A stretch of 26,899 bases of DNA from Rhodobacterales bacterium CG2_30_65_12 (GCA_001873585.1 MNZL01000140.1:1-26899); one strand, 5' to 3'. Shown: positions 1 through 8,007, counted from the stretch's first letter. Program-made: numbers and translations. Notes: a model not told the origin generated them from the letters alone.

Positions 1-233
1 AGAGCGCCCGCGCCTCGTGCGGCGCCACCGGTGCCGGCAGACTGGGCAAACAGCGCCGGCAAGGTGCGTGGGCGATACGGCGCACGGTTTGCCACCACCA
101 CGCTGGCGGCGTCGATCTCGGCTACAGCAACCTCGCCCACGGCGCTCTTGCCGGCCACGACCCCCGGCGAATTGTAAAGGCCCCCGCAAGATGAGAGCGA
201 GAAACTCAATACCATTGGAATTAGAATCCGCAT
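1..233 (-). CDS. Wza-like polysaccharide export lipoprotein, N-terminal part (runs off left edge)
   Basis: This is the first 77 codons of a minus-strand gene whose remainder lies outside the window. The N-terminus MRILIPMVLSFSLSSC is a short lipoprotein signal peptide with a lipobox ending at Cys16, so the product should be lipid-anchored in the outer membrane. The mature start (GGLYNSP..., then VVVANRAPYRPRTLPALF around residues 46-62) resembles, from memory, the N-terminus of Rhodobacterales polysaccharide biosynthesis/export proteins of the Wza family. The poly-export and SLBB domains that would prove this lie beyond the edge. It is downstream of a BY-kinase and a phosphoesterase on the same strand, which fits a capsule or exopolysaccharide export locus. 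An in-frame ATG at 272 would add 13 basic and polar residues; neither start has a strong ribosome binding site. That the frame is coding is fairly sure; the family is an inference from context and a short stretch. Confidence 0.72.
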   Translation of the reverse strand, partial: MRILIPMVLSFSLSSCGGLYNSPGVVAGKSAVGEVAVAEIDAASVVVANRAPYRPRTLPALFAQSAGTGGAARGAGA

Positions 234-390
234 TCCGTTTCTTTCCCATCTCTTTTGCCGGTTCGGTTTCATTCCCACCCGTTACAATTTTTAAGGGAGT
301 GTAGCATCGCGCCGACTGGGGCGACACACCCGCTTTTGCTACGGATGGCCGGATGTGGCCGGTGTGCCACGACCTGTTGCAAGCCCACGC

Positions 391-1182
391 TTAACCCTGC
401 GGCGCGCGGGTATCGCGCCAGGTTACCGAGACCGGTTCGAAGCTGCCCGGCCCGATCAGAGCCGCCGAAAGCCGCCCGTTGGCGTAAGCGCCGGTATCGA
501 CGCCGATGCGCCCTTCACGCGGGGCGATCTCGGCCGTGATCGTGTGGCCATGCACCACCCAAACCCCATCGCCGCGCGCCCGCGTGGCAAACGCGGGGTG
601 CCCCCAGAGCAACGTGGCGTCGGGTTGGATGTTGATCGCCACGCCCGGATCGGCCCCGGCATGCACAACGGCCACGTTGCCGCTGGTGAACCGGGTGGGA
701 AGGCCCCGCAGCCAGGCAAGGCGCTCCGGCCCCAACGCCGCCGCCAGCGCATCGCGCGCCGCCACGGCGCGGGCCGCGTCCGGCACTTCGCTCAAACCGC
801 CGATACCGAAGCTTGCCAGCGTCTGCAGCCCGCCATTGCGCAGCCAGCGCCGCGCCTCATGCTCCGGATCGTCGAGAAAGCCCAGCATCATCGCCTCGTG
901 GTTGCCGGCAAGAAACACCGCCCTCGGATTGCTTGATGAAAGCGCATGCAGCCGGGCGAGAACCCCGGCGCTGTCTTCGCCCCGGTCGACATAATCGCCA
1001 ACAAAAACGAGCCGAGCCGGCCCCTGCGCCGCGATCCGCTCAAGCAGCGCCGCCAAAAGCCCGTCGGTGCCGTGGATATCACCCACCACCGCGAGCCGCT
1101 CATCAGGCGCAAGGGGGGCGTCGAAAGTTGGTGCAGCGTCAGTCGAGGCGCTGCGGGAGAACAGACGGACCAAGCGTTTCAT
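391..1182 (-). CDS. PPP-family metallophosphoesterase (serine/threonine protein phosphatase-like)
   Basis: A 263-residue cytoplasmic hydrolase of the calcineurin-like PPP superfamily. The metal-binding motifs are complete and in order: GDIHG (34-38), GDYVDRG (62-68), GNHE (93-96), a histidine in VVHAGADP (172-179), HGHT (211-214) and a closing DTGAY (229-233). Bacterial members dephosphorylate phosphoproteins (Ser/Thr, some also Tyr) or small substrates such as diadenosine polyphosphates; the sequence does not decide which. It lies 50 nt downstream of the tyrosine-kinase gene and upstream of the Wza-like gene on the same strand, so it probably belongs to the polysaccharide operon. An AGGAGG sits about 14 nt before the ATG, farther than usual, and no in-frame start lies closer to it. 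Confidence 0.93.
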   Translation of the reverse strand: MKRLVRLFSRSASTDAAPTFDAPLAPDERLAVVGDIHGTDGLLAALLERIAAQGPARLVFVGDYVDRGEDSAGVLARLHALSSSNPRAVFLAGNHEAMMLGFLDDPEHEARRWLRNGGLQTLASFGIGGLSEVPDAARAVAARDALAAALGPERLAWLRGLPTRFTSGNVAVVHAGADPGVAINIQPDATLLWGHPAFATRARGDGVWVVHGHTITAEIAPREGRIGVDTGAYANGRLSAALIGPGSFEPVSVTWRDTRAPQG

Positions 1183-1232
1183 GCAGACCGGTCTAGCCTC
1201 CTGCGTGCGGACGGATCAAGCGAAACTCCCGC

Positions 1233-3299
1233 TCAGGAATTGTAATACTTGCTACCGTAGTTGGCGTAGGCGCCATAACTGTTGCCGTAGCCATAGCGCT
1301 TCATGCCCTTGGGGTCGATCTGGCCCAGAACCAGGCCGGTGATCGGGCGCCCGACTGTGGCGAACTGGCGCACCGCCTCGCGGACCTGGGCGCGCGTCGT
1401 GTGATCCCATTTCACCGTGAACAGCACGGCATCAACCTCGTGCGCAATAATGCGCGCGTCTGGCACCAACAGCACTGGCGGCGTGTCGATGATAACAATG
1501 TCGTAGCGCGCGCGCATCTCGACCATGAATTGCTTGAACCGGTCCGACGAAAACACGTCGGCCGCATTCGTCGTGCTCCGTTCCCCGATCAGCACGTCGG
1601 CGCCAATCAGCGCGAGCGGCTGCACCACATCCTCGAACTGCGCCTCACCCGCAAGCACCGCGAGCAGCCCCCGGCTCTCGTCGAGATCGAAGTATTCCGA
1701 AAAGACCTTGCGTCGAATGTCGCCCTCGATCAGCAGCACCGACTTGCCAAGTCCGGTGAAATTCTGCGCCAGTGCGATCGCCGTCGTCGTCTTGCCTTCA
1801 CCCGGCACCGAGGAGGTCGACAGGATCACTTTCGGCGGATTGTCGATATTCGACAGCAAGAGCGAGGTTCGCAGGTTGCGAATCGCTTCCGCCGCCGCCG
1901 AGGTGGGCATTTCAACCAGGTATTCGATCACACCCTTGCGCTTGCGCGCCGGGATCAGGGGCACTTGCCCCATCACCGTGATCCCGGTGGCCTGTTCGAG
2001 CTGTTCGCCATTGCGGAACCCGCTGTGGAGCATTTCGCGCAGAAAAACGATCCCGGAGCCGACGATCAGACCAAGCGTCAGCGCCAGGGCCATCGCCCGC
2101 ACTTTGCGCGGCTGCGTTGGCGCGCTCGGCAAGGCGGCGTAAGACAGGATGCGGGCATCGGCCTGCTGGATCCCCTCCTGCACCGAGGTCTCCTTCAGCC
2201 GTGTCAGGAAGTATTCGTAGATCGTGCGCGTCGCGAGGGCCTCGCGTTGCAGTTGCTCAAGCGCCACCAGGTCGCGCGACTGCCGGTCAAAGTCTGCCTC
2301 CTGCCTCTGGATCGACGCGCCGAGCGAAATCACCTGCGCCTCGGCGCGCGTGAGATCAACTTGAGCACGCTCCATAACCGCGCGATATTGCGCCGCAAAC
2401 GTGGCCTGAGGCGCATCGGCGAGCCGCTCCAGCGCAGGCTCCTCGGCGGCGGCCAGCATCTGTGCCCGGTCGCCACTGGCAAGCGCCGCCTCAAGCGCCG
2501 CCACCCGGGCCGCGAGGGTTTCGCGCGTTTGGCCCAGCGTTGCCAGACGGTCGCGGCTATCCTTGATCTGCCGGTTGATCGCCTCGAGCGCTTCCGGCGA
2601 AATCAGGGTGGTCGACGCGCTGAACGCCTGCACCTCGGATTCCGCCTGCTCCAGATCCGCCTTCAGCGTCGTCACCCGCTCGGTGAGCCAGGACGAGGCC
2701 TGCGCCGTGGCCTCAAACTTCACCGTAAGCTGGTCGCGGATGTAGAGCCCGGCCAGGGTATCGGCCATTTTTTGCGATTTCTCCGCCGAGGTCGTCACTG
2801 CCGTGATCGTGTAGACGTAGGATGAACGCACGTTGGCAATTCTGATCGCGTCGAGCACGGCGTCGATCGCCGCATCCTGAGCGATCTGAGCCGAAGGCGT
2901 CGGTTGATCGCTGGTCAGAAACGGGTTGAACTCCGGATCTTCCAGCAGCGCCATTTCGTCGACAAGTTGGCCCACCAGGTTGCGTGAGCGCAGCACCTCC
3001 ACCTCAGTGTTGATGGTCGCCTGGTCACCCGAGAGGCCGGACATCACGCTGTCGAGGCTCACCACGGTTTCTTGCCGGTTCTCAAGCGCGACGACAGCTT
3101 GCGCGGTGTAGAACGGCACCGCGATGAAGGTAAGATAGGCGTAGGCGACGGCACCCGCAGCGATCATTGCCAGGGCGATCACGAGCTTGCCGCGCCAGAT
3201 GGTCCGCGCGAGTTCGATCAGGTCAATCTCATCCTCCGCCGGCATCGCTCCCGGATCACGGGCGATGTTGGCAGAGTCGATTGTCGCCGTGTCTCTCAT
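1233..3299 (-). CDS. Polysaccharide co-polymerase / BY-type autophosphorylating tyrosine kinase (Wzc/ExoP-like)
   Basis: A 688-residue inner-membrane protein joining a Wzz-type chain-length domain to a bacterial tyrosine kinase. The first membrane segment is near residues 40-60. A long periplasmic coiled-coil region (about 200-380) ends at the PCP signature with prolines (PSAPTQPRKV, 391-400) before the second membrane segment (about 402-420). The cytoplasmic kinase has the ExxRxxR oligomerisation motif (471-477), Walker A (SVPGEGKTT, 497-505), Walker A' (VLLIEGD, 521-527) and Walker B (IVIIDTPP, 601-608). The C-terminus is a tyrosine cluster with seven Tyr between 669 and 686, the usual autophosphorylation tail. 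It should control the length and export of a surface polysaccharide. The frame opens at a TTG at 3308; the ATG at 3299 is chosen because AAAGG lies 9 nt before it. Confidence 0.95.
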   Translation of the reverse strand: MRDTATIDSANIARDPGAMPAEDEIDLIELARTIWRGKLVIALAMIAAGAVAYAYLTFIAVPFYTAQAVVALENRQETVVSLDSVMSGLSGDQATINTEVEVLRSRNLVGQLVDEMALLEDPEFNPFLTSDQPTPSAQIAQDAAIDAVLDAIRIANVRSSYVYTITAVTTSAEKSQKMADTLAGLYIRDQLTVKFEATAQASSWLTERVTTLKADLEQAESEVQAFSASTTLISPEALEAINRQIKDSRDRLATLGQTRETLAARVAALEAALASGDRAQMLAAAEEPALERLADAPQATFAAQYRAVMERAQVDLTRAEAQVISLGASIQRQEADFDRQSRDLVALEQLQREALATRTIYEYFLTRLKETSVQEGIQQADARILSYAALPSAPTQPRKVRAMALALTLGLIVGSGIVFLREMLHSGFRNGEQLEQATGITVMGQVPLIPARKRKGVIEYLVEMPTSAAAEAIRNLRTSLLLSNIDNPPKVILSTSSVPGEGKTTTAIALAQNFTGLGKSVLLIEGDIRRKVFSEYFDLDESRGLLAVLAGEAQFEDVVQPLALIGADVLIGERSTTNAADVFSSDRFKQFMVEMRARYDIVIIDTPPVLLVPDARIIAHEVDAVLFTVKWDHTTRAQVREAVRQFATVGRPITGLVLGQIDPKGMKRYGYGNSYGAYANYGSKYYNS

Positions 3300-3333
3300 C
3301 GGTCGCAACCTTTCAAACCCGAAGTCGGTTCAG

Positions 3334-3362
3334 CTAATAGGCACAACCCGAAGATGATGCAA
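3334..3362 (-). promoter_or_regulatory. Candidate sigma70-type promoter of the BY-kinase operon
   Basis: On the minus strand TTGCAT (3357-3362) and TATTAG (3334-3339) are separated by exactly 17 nt. They match the -35 and -10 consensus at 3/6 and 4/6 positions. Transcription would start near 3327 and leave a leader of about 28 nt before the kinase ATG. Position and spacing are good, hexamer quality only moderate. Confidence 0.35.
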
Positions 3363-3395
3363 CGCAGGCAGAGCTATACCAACCGCCGAATCCCC

Positions 3396-3421
3396 AAAAA
3401 ACCCGGCACCGAGCCGCCAGA
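3396..3421 (-). terminator. Rho-independent terminator of the tRNA-Pro transcript
   Basis: Read on the minus strand, a stem TCTGGC/GCCGGG (two G-U pairs) with an 8-nt loop is followed directly by six T residues (A run at 3396-3401 on the plus strand). It starts about 34 nt after the end of the tRNA gene and lies before the kinase promoter, so it should separate the two transcripts. Confidence 0.6.
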
Positions 3422-3454
3422 CGACAGCCAAAAGGCTCACTGTGTATTGAAAAC

Positions 3455-3531
3455 TGGTCGGAGTGAGAGGATTCGAACCTCCGGCCCCTGCCTCCCGAAG
3501 GCAGTGCTCTACCAGGCTGAGCTACACTCCG
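3455..3531 (-). tRNA. tRNA-Pro (anticodon CGG)
   Basis: A complete 77-nt cloverleaf on the minus strand. The acceptor stem CGGAGTG pairs with CACTCCG, followed by discriminator A and an encoded CCA (TGG at 3455-3457 on the plus strand). The anticodon stem CTGCC/GGCAG encloses the loop TTCGGGA, giving anticodon CGG, which reads CCG proline codons. The T arm carries GGTTCGAATCC. The gene lies 45 nt after the DMT transporter stop, with its own promoter candidate in that gap and a terminator downstream. Confidence 0.97.
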
Positions 3532-3543
3532 ACCGTGGCGGGC

Positions 3544-3572
3544 GGGATAGCCCAGCTTCGGGGCCTTTGCAA
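3544..3572 (-). promoter_or_regulatory. Candidate promoter of tRNA-Pro
   Basis: On the minus strand TTGCAA (3567-3572) and TATCCC (3544-3549) are 17 nt apart, between the transporter stop and the tRNA. The -10 element ends 13 nt before the tRNA 5' end, giving a start point about 6 nt upstream of the mature tRNA. The -10 hexamer is weak (3/6). Confidence 0.4.
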
Positions 3573-3576
3573 GCGC

Positions 3577-4524
3577 TTATCCGTTCTTCCTCGCCCGCCG
3601 CAGCAGGGGCGAGATGCGGAAACTTGCGGCGCTGGGACCGCGCGAGCGCGTGCGCAGCACCGGGGTGTTGGATTTGGCCCCAAGCCGGCTCTCGCGGAAC
3701 ACGATATACACCCCGCTGGCGATGATGATTCCCGCCCCGATCACGGTGGGCAGATCGACCCTCTCGTCGAACAGAAAATAGCCATAGAGCGTGGCCCAGA
3801 TGATCTGTGAATACTGCATCGGTGCGACAATCGCGGCCTCGCCGTTGCGGTAGGCGGCGATCAGCAGCAGCCCGGCAACAAACCCGAACAGCGAGATCAC
3901 CGCGATGCCGCCGAGATGCTGGAGCGGCATCGGCGCGTAAACGAGGGCGAGCAGCGCGCCCATCACCAGGAAGTTGGCCGCCATCGGGTAGAGCATGAGC
4001 ACCACGGTGCGCTCGTCGCGCCCGATCTTGCGCACGATCACCGAGGTCAGCGCGCCGAACAGGGCCGCCGCGCCTGCCGCGAGGTGGCCGAGCCCAAGCT
4101 CCGCCGACCCGGGGCGCAACACCACGATCACCCCGGCCAGACCGACGATCACCGCAAGGATCCGGTGAATCCCCACCCGCTCGCCAAGGAGCGGAATCGA
4201 CAGGATCGTGATGAGCAGCGGTGAAGCGAAGATAACCACATAAACCTGCGCCAGCGGCAACACCGAGAAGGCATAGAAGGCCGAAAAACCGGTAATCATC
4301 GCCGCCACCGTGCGCAGCGCCATCCACCACGGATGTTTCGGAATCAAATGCCCCTCGGTTGCATCGCGCATCAGCATGAAGGTGACGAACGGGAAAGAGA
4401 ACAGGGTGGAAAAAAAGATGATCTGGAACGGCGCGTAGAAGCCGCCCAGCACCTTGATGATCACGTCATGTGTCGAGAAGATCGCAAAGGCGAGAAGGGC
4501 GTAGAGCGGACCGGACAGAAACAT
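3577..4524 (-). CDS. EamA/DMT-superfamily membrane transporter
   Basis: A 315-residue polytopic inner-membrane protein with two EamA repeats and about ten predicted hydrophobic helices. It opens with SGPLYALLAFAIFSTHDVI and ends in a basic cytoplasmic tail rich in Arg and Ser. Segments such as FSAFYAFSVLPLAQVYVVIF, LGERVGIHRILAVIVGLAGV and GYFLFDERVDLPTVIGAGII are typical of the drug/metabolite transporter superfamily, where LGE and DE in the last helices of each half recur. The substrate cannot be read from sequence; relatives move metabolites, amino acids or S-adenosylmethionine. An upstream in-frame start at 4638 exists, but the ATG at 4524 has GGGAGG 5 nt before it and begins at the first helix, so it is preferred. 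It follows leuB on the same strand after 125 nt in which I see no clear terminator. Confidence 0.9.
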   Translation of the reverse strand: MFLSGPLYALLAFAIFSTHDVIIKVLGGFYAPFQIIFFSTLFSFPFVTFMLMRDATEGHLIPKHPWWMALRTVAAMITGFSAFYAFSVLPLAQVYVVIFASPLLITILSIPLLGERVGIHRILAVIVGLAGVIVVLRPGSAELGLGHLAAGAAALFGALTSVIVRKIGRDERTVVLMLYPMAANFLVMGALLALVYAPMPLQHLGGIAVISLFGFVAGLLLIAAYRNGEAAIVAPMQYSQIIWATLYGYFLFDERVDLPTVIGAGIIIASGVYIVFRESRLGAKSNTPVLRTRSRGPSAASFRISPLLRRARKNG

Positions 4525-4649
4525 GGGGCCTCCCAGAACTTGACCCGGGCAAAGAATGGCATGGGCGCGGTCTACCGCATATCGCGGGGAAGGAAAAGCG
4601 AAGCGGCGCGAGGGATTGCCCCACGCCGCGTGTGTCACTCAAGAGCCAC

Positions 4650-5756
4650 TCAGAGCGAGGCGTCGAGCGCGGCGAGGATCGCGTCGCCCATCTGCGAGGT
4701 GGTTGCGGGCATCTTGCCTTCTTCATTGAGCAGGTCCGCCGTGCGCACCCCATCGGCCAGCACTTTTTCCACGGCCTTCTCCAGCCGGTCGGCCTCGTCA
4801 CCGAGATCGAACGAATAGCGCAGAGCCATGGCAAACGAGAGGATGGTGGCGATTGGGTTGGCCTTGCCTTGGCCGGCGATATCCGGCGCCGATCCGTGCA
4901 CCGGCTCGTAAAGCGCCTTCGGGCGGCCGTTCGCCATTGGCGCGCCGAGGCTGGCCGAGGGCAGCATCCCGAGCGAGCCGGTGAGCATGGCGGCCACGTC
5001 CGACAAAAGATCGCCAAACAGATTGTCGGTTACGATCACGTCAAACTGTTTGGGCCAGCGGGTGAGCTGCATGCCGCCAGCGTCGGCATACATGTGGCTG
5101 AGCTCGATATCGGGATATTCCTCGTCGTGCACCGTTTGCACCACCTCGCGCCAGAGAATGCCCGATTCCATCACGTTGGCCTTGTCCATGGAGCAGACCT
5201 TGCCCGCGCGTTTGCGGGCCAATTCGAAGGCCGAGCGCGCCACCCGGGCGATCTCGCTCTCGGTGTAGCGCTGGGTGTTGATCCCCACTCGCTCGCCATT
5301 TTCCTCGAAGATCCCACGCGGCTCGCCGTAATAGATGCCGGAGGTAAGCTCGCGCACGATCATGATGTCGAGCCCGGCAACCACGTCGCGCTTGAGCGAA
5401 GAAAAATCCGCCAGCGCATCGAAGCACTGGGCCGGGCGCAGGTTGGCGAAGAGGTCCATTTCCTTGCGCAGCCGAAGAAGGCCGCGTTCGGGCTTCACGC
5501 TGAAATCGAGGGTATCGTATTTCGGCCCACCCACGGCACCAAACAACACGGCATCGACGCTTTGCGCCTTGTCCATCGCGGCATCAGTCAGCGGTGTGCC
5601 GTGCGCGTCATAGGCCGCGCCGCCCACCAGGTCTTCGCTTACGTCGAAGGCAAGGCCGCGCTTGTCGCCATACCAGTCGATAATCCGGCGCACCTCCGCC
5701 ATCGCTTCGGGGCCGATTCCGTCGCCGGGGAGGATGAGAATGGAGCCAACAGACAT
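4650..5756 (-). CDS. leuB: 3-isopropylmalate dehydrogenase
   Basis: A 368-residue cytoplasmic enzyme that oxidises and decarboxylates 3-isopropylmalate to 2-oxoisocaproate with NAD+, the third step of leucine synthesis. The family signature is full length: ILPGDGIGPEAMAEV at the start, the DKANVMESGILWREVV substrate/metal region, YADAGGMQL and VTDNLFGDLLSDVAAMLTGS (Mg2+-binding aspartates), and EPVHGSAPDIAGQGKANPIA for NAD binding. Length equals the family norm. The ATG at 5756 is chosen over an upstream start at 5819 because AAGGAAA lies 7 nt before it and the protein then begins with MSVGSILILPGDGIG. It is separated from leuCD by two non-leucine genes on the same strand. Confidence 0.97.
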   Translation of the reverse strand: MSVGSILILPGDGIGPEAMAEVRRIIDWYGDKRGLAFDVSEDLVGGAAYDAHGTPLTDAAMDKAQSVDAVLFGAVGGPKYDTLDFSVKPERGLLRLRKEMDLFANLRPAQCFDALADFSSLKRDVVAGLDIMIVRELTSGIYYGEPRGIFEENGERVGINTQRYTESEIARVARSAFELARKRAGKVCSMDKANVMESGILWREVVQTVHDEEYPDIELSHMYADAGGMQLTRWPKQFDVIVTDNLFGDLLSDVAAMLTGSLGMLPSASLGAPMANGRPKALYEPVHGSAPDIAGQGKANPIATILSFAMALRYSFDLGDEADRLEKAVEKVLADGVRTADLLNEEGKMPATTSQMGDAILAALDASL

Positions 5757-5784
5757 GGGGTTTTCCTTGCGCTGAAACGTGGTC

Positions 5785-5817
5785 GACGCTGGCGTAGCGC
5801 CCCGCGCTCCCAGCGTC
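5785..5817 (-). other. Two-tier inverted repeat upstream of leuB
   Basis: Arms GACGCTGG (5785-5792) and CCAGCGTC (5810-5817) pair perfectly and enclose a second perfect stem, AGCGC/GCGCT, around a 3-nt loop. It lies 29-61 nt upstream of the leuB start. There is no T run after it on the leuB strand, so it is not an ordinary terminator. A possible -35 element, TTGACG, overlaps the upstream arm on the minus strand. It may be a leader structure or an operator; the sequence does not say which. Confidence 0.5.
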
Positions 5818-5853
5818 AAGAAAGTGCCGAGTGTATGGCCTTTTTCAAGCCGT

Positions 5854-6936
5854 CTAGGGCAATACGATATCCACCCACACGAGGCGGTGGCGGCTTGCGG
5901 CGTTCACCGTTTCGGCAAACGGATCGCTTGGTGCGGGCCAGAGCACGCCGGCGCTCACGACGGTGAGCCGCGCATCGGGTAGAACGTAGTCCACGCGCAG
6001 GTTGCCGGGCCGGGGGTCTGACCAGTCTACGGTGTCGAGGGCCGGATCGCCCGCATGGCCCGGGTTTGCGACACCGCGCGCGCCGTCGCTGGCCGGGCGC
6101 GGATCGGCCAGGCGTGGATCGGCGATGAGCGCGGAGATCGCCTCGCGCCGCCCTTCGCCGTCTGCAGGATCGAGATTGGCATTGCCGATCACCACCACTG
6201 GCCCCTCGGGCCGATCGAACGGCAGATCACCGTCGAGCAACCGCCGCCAGAAAACGATCTCGTCATGGTTGCGCCGCCCGTTCAGGTCTTCCGGGCCGTC
6301 GTAAACCGGCGTGGTGGCGTTGAAGGCGAGCAGGCGAACCGTTCCTCCAGGCAGCGCCACCGGCACCTCCCAATGCGCGACCGACGAAAGCCGCTGCGCC
6401 GCGTGGGCCTCGGGCGAGGGGAATGGCCGGTCATCGACCACCGGCGCGATCGCACCCGGCAGATCGGCCCAGAGGAAGGTGCTGAAATCGCGCACTTCGC
6501 CGAGCGGGTAGCGTGAAAGCACAGCCATGCCCCCGGCGCCTGTGAAGGCACCATAGCCCTGGGCATCGCGCGCCTCGCCAAGCTTGCCATTGCCGTCCAT
6601 GTCGCGCCCGGTTTCCACCCCGGTATTGGGCGGCGCGGCAAAGCGGTGGGGGTAGTCCACGCCGACTGCACCCAGTGCCTGGGCAAAGGCCGCGAGCGCA
6701 TGGCCTTCGCGGTCGTGGTCGAACCCGGTCAGCAGCAGCACATCGGGCCTCGCTTCGGCGATCACCGCGATCACCGCCTGCACTTGCTCTTCGCCTTTCA
6801 GGATATCGGCCAGCAGCAGGCCCGGGCCACGGCGATCGAGCTCGGCAGCGTAGGTGGCGAAGCGAATCGTTTCGGCGCGGGTCGTCGAGGCCGCAGCGAG
6901 ACTGAGAGCGAGGCAGAGGGCGGTGAGCCGGCCCAT
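5854..6936 (-). CDS. Secreted endonuclease/exonuclease/phosphatase-fold protein
   Basis: A 360-residue protein with a Sec signal peptide (MGRLTALCLALSLAAASTTRA, probable cleavage before ET) followed by an EEP fold (DNase I/inositol phosphatase type). Visible family features are a conserved LLLTGFDHD block in the first half, VVVIGNANLDPADGEGR in place of the usual GDFN-type motif, and a C-terminal RVDYVLP...ASRHRLVWVDIVLP corresponding to the catalytic D and H region. It should act in the periplasm or outside the cell as a metal-dependent phosphoesterase; whether the substrate is nucleic acid, a phospholipid head group or another phosphoester is unknown. Its ATG overlaps the stop of the upstream membrane-protein gene by one base (TGATG), so translation is coupled. 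The longer frame from 7062 would run inside the neighbour and lose the signal peptide position. Confidence 0.87.
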   Translation of the reverse strand: MGRLTALCLALSLAAASTTRAETIRFATYAAELDRRGPGLLLADILKGEEQVQAVIAVIAEARPDVLLLTGFDHDREGHALAAFAQALGAVGVDYPHRFAAPPNTGVETGRDMDGNGKLGEARDAQGYGAFTGAGGMAVLSRYPLGEVRDFSTFLWADLPGAIAPVVDDRPFPSPEAHAAQRLSSVAHWEVPVALPGGTVRLLAFNATTPVYDGPEDLNGRRNHDEIVFWRRLLDGDLPFDRPEGPVVVIGNANLDPADGEGRREAISALIADPRLADPRPASDGARGVANPGHAGDPALDTVDWSDPRPGNLRVDYVLPDARLTVVSAGVLWPAPSDPFAETVNAASRHRLVWVDIVLP

Positions 6937-7775
6937 CAGGCAGGTTGCAGCTCCTGATCGACACTGGCCGGCGCGCCGCGCTGCCGTTGTTCGGCGATCA
7001 TCGAAGCAACCTTCTGAAGCGCGATCCCGCGCATGAACAGGCTGGCCGGCAGGAACGACCATGCCGCCAGCGTCCAGATCATCGAATGGTCGTTGGCCAG
7101 CGAGAACGAGCCGAACACGCCCGCGGCAACCTTGACGATGGCCGGCGTGATGAACGGCAGAAGAAAGCCGAGCGCCACGTTGACCCTTGCATCGCGCTCG
7201 AGCCGCTCGACGACATCACCGCCAGTGGTCGGGTCAAAGGTGGGCAGGTTGATCCAGACGTTGAAGCTCGGTCCCCGCGTTGGCCAGTTGGCGACGCGCA
7301 GAACGATGAGGAACACAGAGAGCGAGAGCAATGAGATCAGGTAGGCCATTCCGGCCGCGGTGCGCAGAACGATCACATCGAGTGCCGAGGCGGAGTCTGG
7401 CAACATCAGCACCACCAGCCGCACCGGGCTGTAGGGAAAATCCATCGCCATGCCGATCAGCGTGCCGACAGCGATGACAAATTGTCCGGCGGTCGACTGG
7501 CTCGCCTCGCCGGAGAACACCACCGAGAGCAGGAACACGGTGAGGAACAGGCTGAGAAAGCGGATCCGGTTGAACGGCGGGGCGTCGCGGAACTCCACCA
7601 GCCCCGGATAGGTCGAGGCATATTCAAACAATGTCATGGCGGCGGCGAAGATCGCCACCAGAACGACGATCTGCGTTCCGTCGGGGCCGACATTGGGAAG
7701 CACAAGCGCCGGCGTTGACACCAGCAACACCATCAGAAACGCACGCGCAAGAGCGCCGGGGAGACGTGAAAACAC
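6936..7775 (-). CDS. Conserved hypothetical polytopic membrane protein
   Basis: I do not recognise the family. The 279-residue product has about seven hydrophobic segments: for example AFLMVLLVSTPALVLPNV, IVVLVAIFAAAMTLF, FLSLFLTVFLLSVVF, AYLISLLSLSVFLIVL, a segment near FLLPFITPAIVKVAAGVFG, and MIWTLAAWSFLPASL. Between the fifth and sixth is a soluble loop of about 45 residues. It has no catalytic motif that I can see. The frame opens at a TTG at 7844 without a convincing ribosome site. The GTG at 7775 has GAGG 9 nt upstream and is preferred, with moderate certainty. It is coupled to the secreted EEP protein by a one-base overlap, which suggests they work together at the envelope. Confidence 0.72.
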   Translation of the reverse strand: MFSRLPGALARAFLMVLLVSTPALVLPNVGPDGTQIVVLVAIFAAAMTLFEYASTYPGLVEFRDAPPFNRIRFLSLFLTVFLLSVVFSGEASQSTAGQFVIAVGTLIGMAMDFPYSPVRLVVLMLPDSASALDVIVLRTAAGMAYLISLLSLSVFLIVLRVANWPTRGPSFNVWINLPTFDPTTGGDVVERLERDARVNVALGFLLPFITPAIVKVAAGVFGSFSLANDHSMIWTLAAWSFLPASLFMRGIALQKVASMIAEQRQRGAPASVDQELQPA

Positions 7776-7980
7776 TGCCCTAATCCTCAACCTGGTCGGG
7801 TGCGATACGATGCCGCCGCCCTTTTCCCAACTTGGTCCCGCCAATTGTGGCGGACTGCCTCATCTTTGCCATATTGTTGCCCACATCCATGCACCATAGC
7901 AAGTAACGGATTGATAAGGCGCGGTTCTCCGGGCGTTTATTGGGAGGAAGTGGTGCGATTGTGCATCATTTCTGCAGCAG

Positions 7981-8007
7981 AAAAGGGGCCGCCTTGTGGG
8001 GCGGCCC
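7981..8007 (-). terminator. Rho-independent terminator after leuD
   Basis: On the minus strand GGGCCGCC and GGCGGCCC form a perfect 8-bp stem with a 6-nt loop, followed by C and TTTT. It begins 42 nt beyond the leuD stop codon and should end the leuCD transcript, meaning the next gene needs its own promoter. The rest of the interval to 7775 contains only a small inverted repeat (7838-7853) that I cannot assign. Confidence 0.75.

Noticed and set aside
234..390. Possible promoter or terminator between the phosphoesterase gene and the Wza-like gene
   Set aside because: A TACACT-like -10 can be found on the minus strand but no matching -35, and there is no stem followed by a T run.
1401..2825. 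Plus-strand open frame of 474 codons opposite the BY-kinase gene
   Set aside because: It mirrors the high-GC kinase gene on the other strand, is rich in Arg and His, and has no recognisable domain; the kinase motifs are unambiguous.
4470..5966. Plus-strand open frame of 498 codons opposite leuB
   Set aside because: It spans several unrelated minus-strand features, has shadow-type composition and no domain.
7838..7853. Inverted repeat CCGCCA-ATTG-TGGCGG upstream of the membrane-protein gene, possible operator
   Set aside because: It has a 6-bp stem only, no nearby promoter of quality and no second copy, so it is easily chance in GC-rich DNA.
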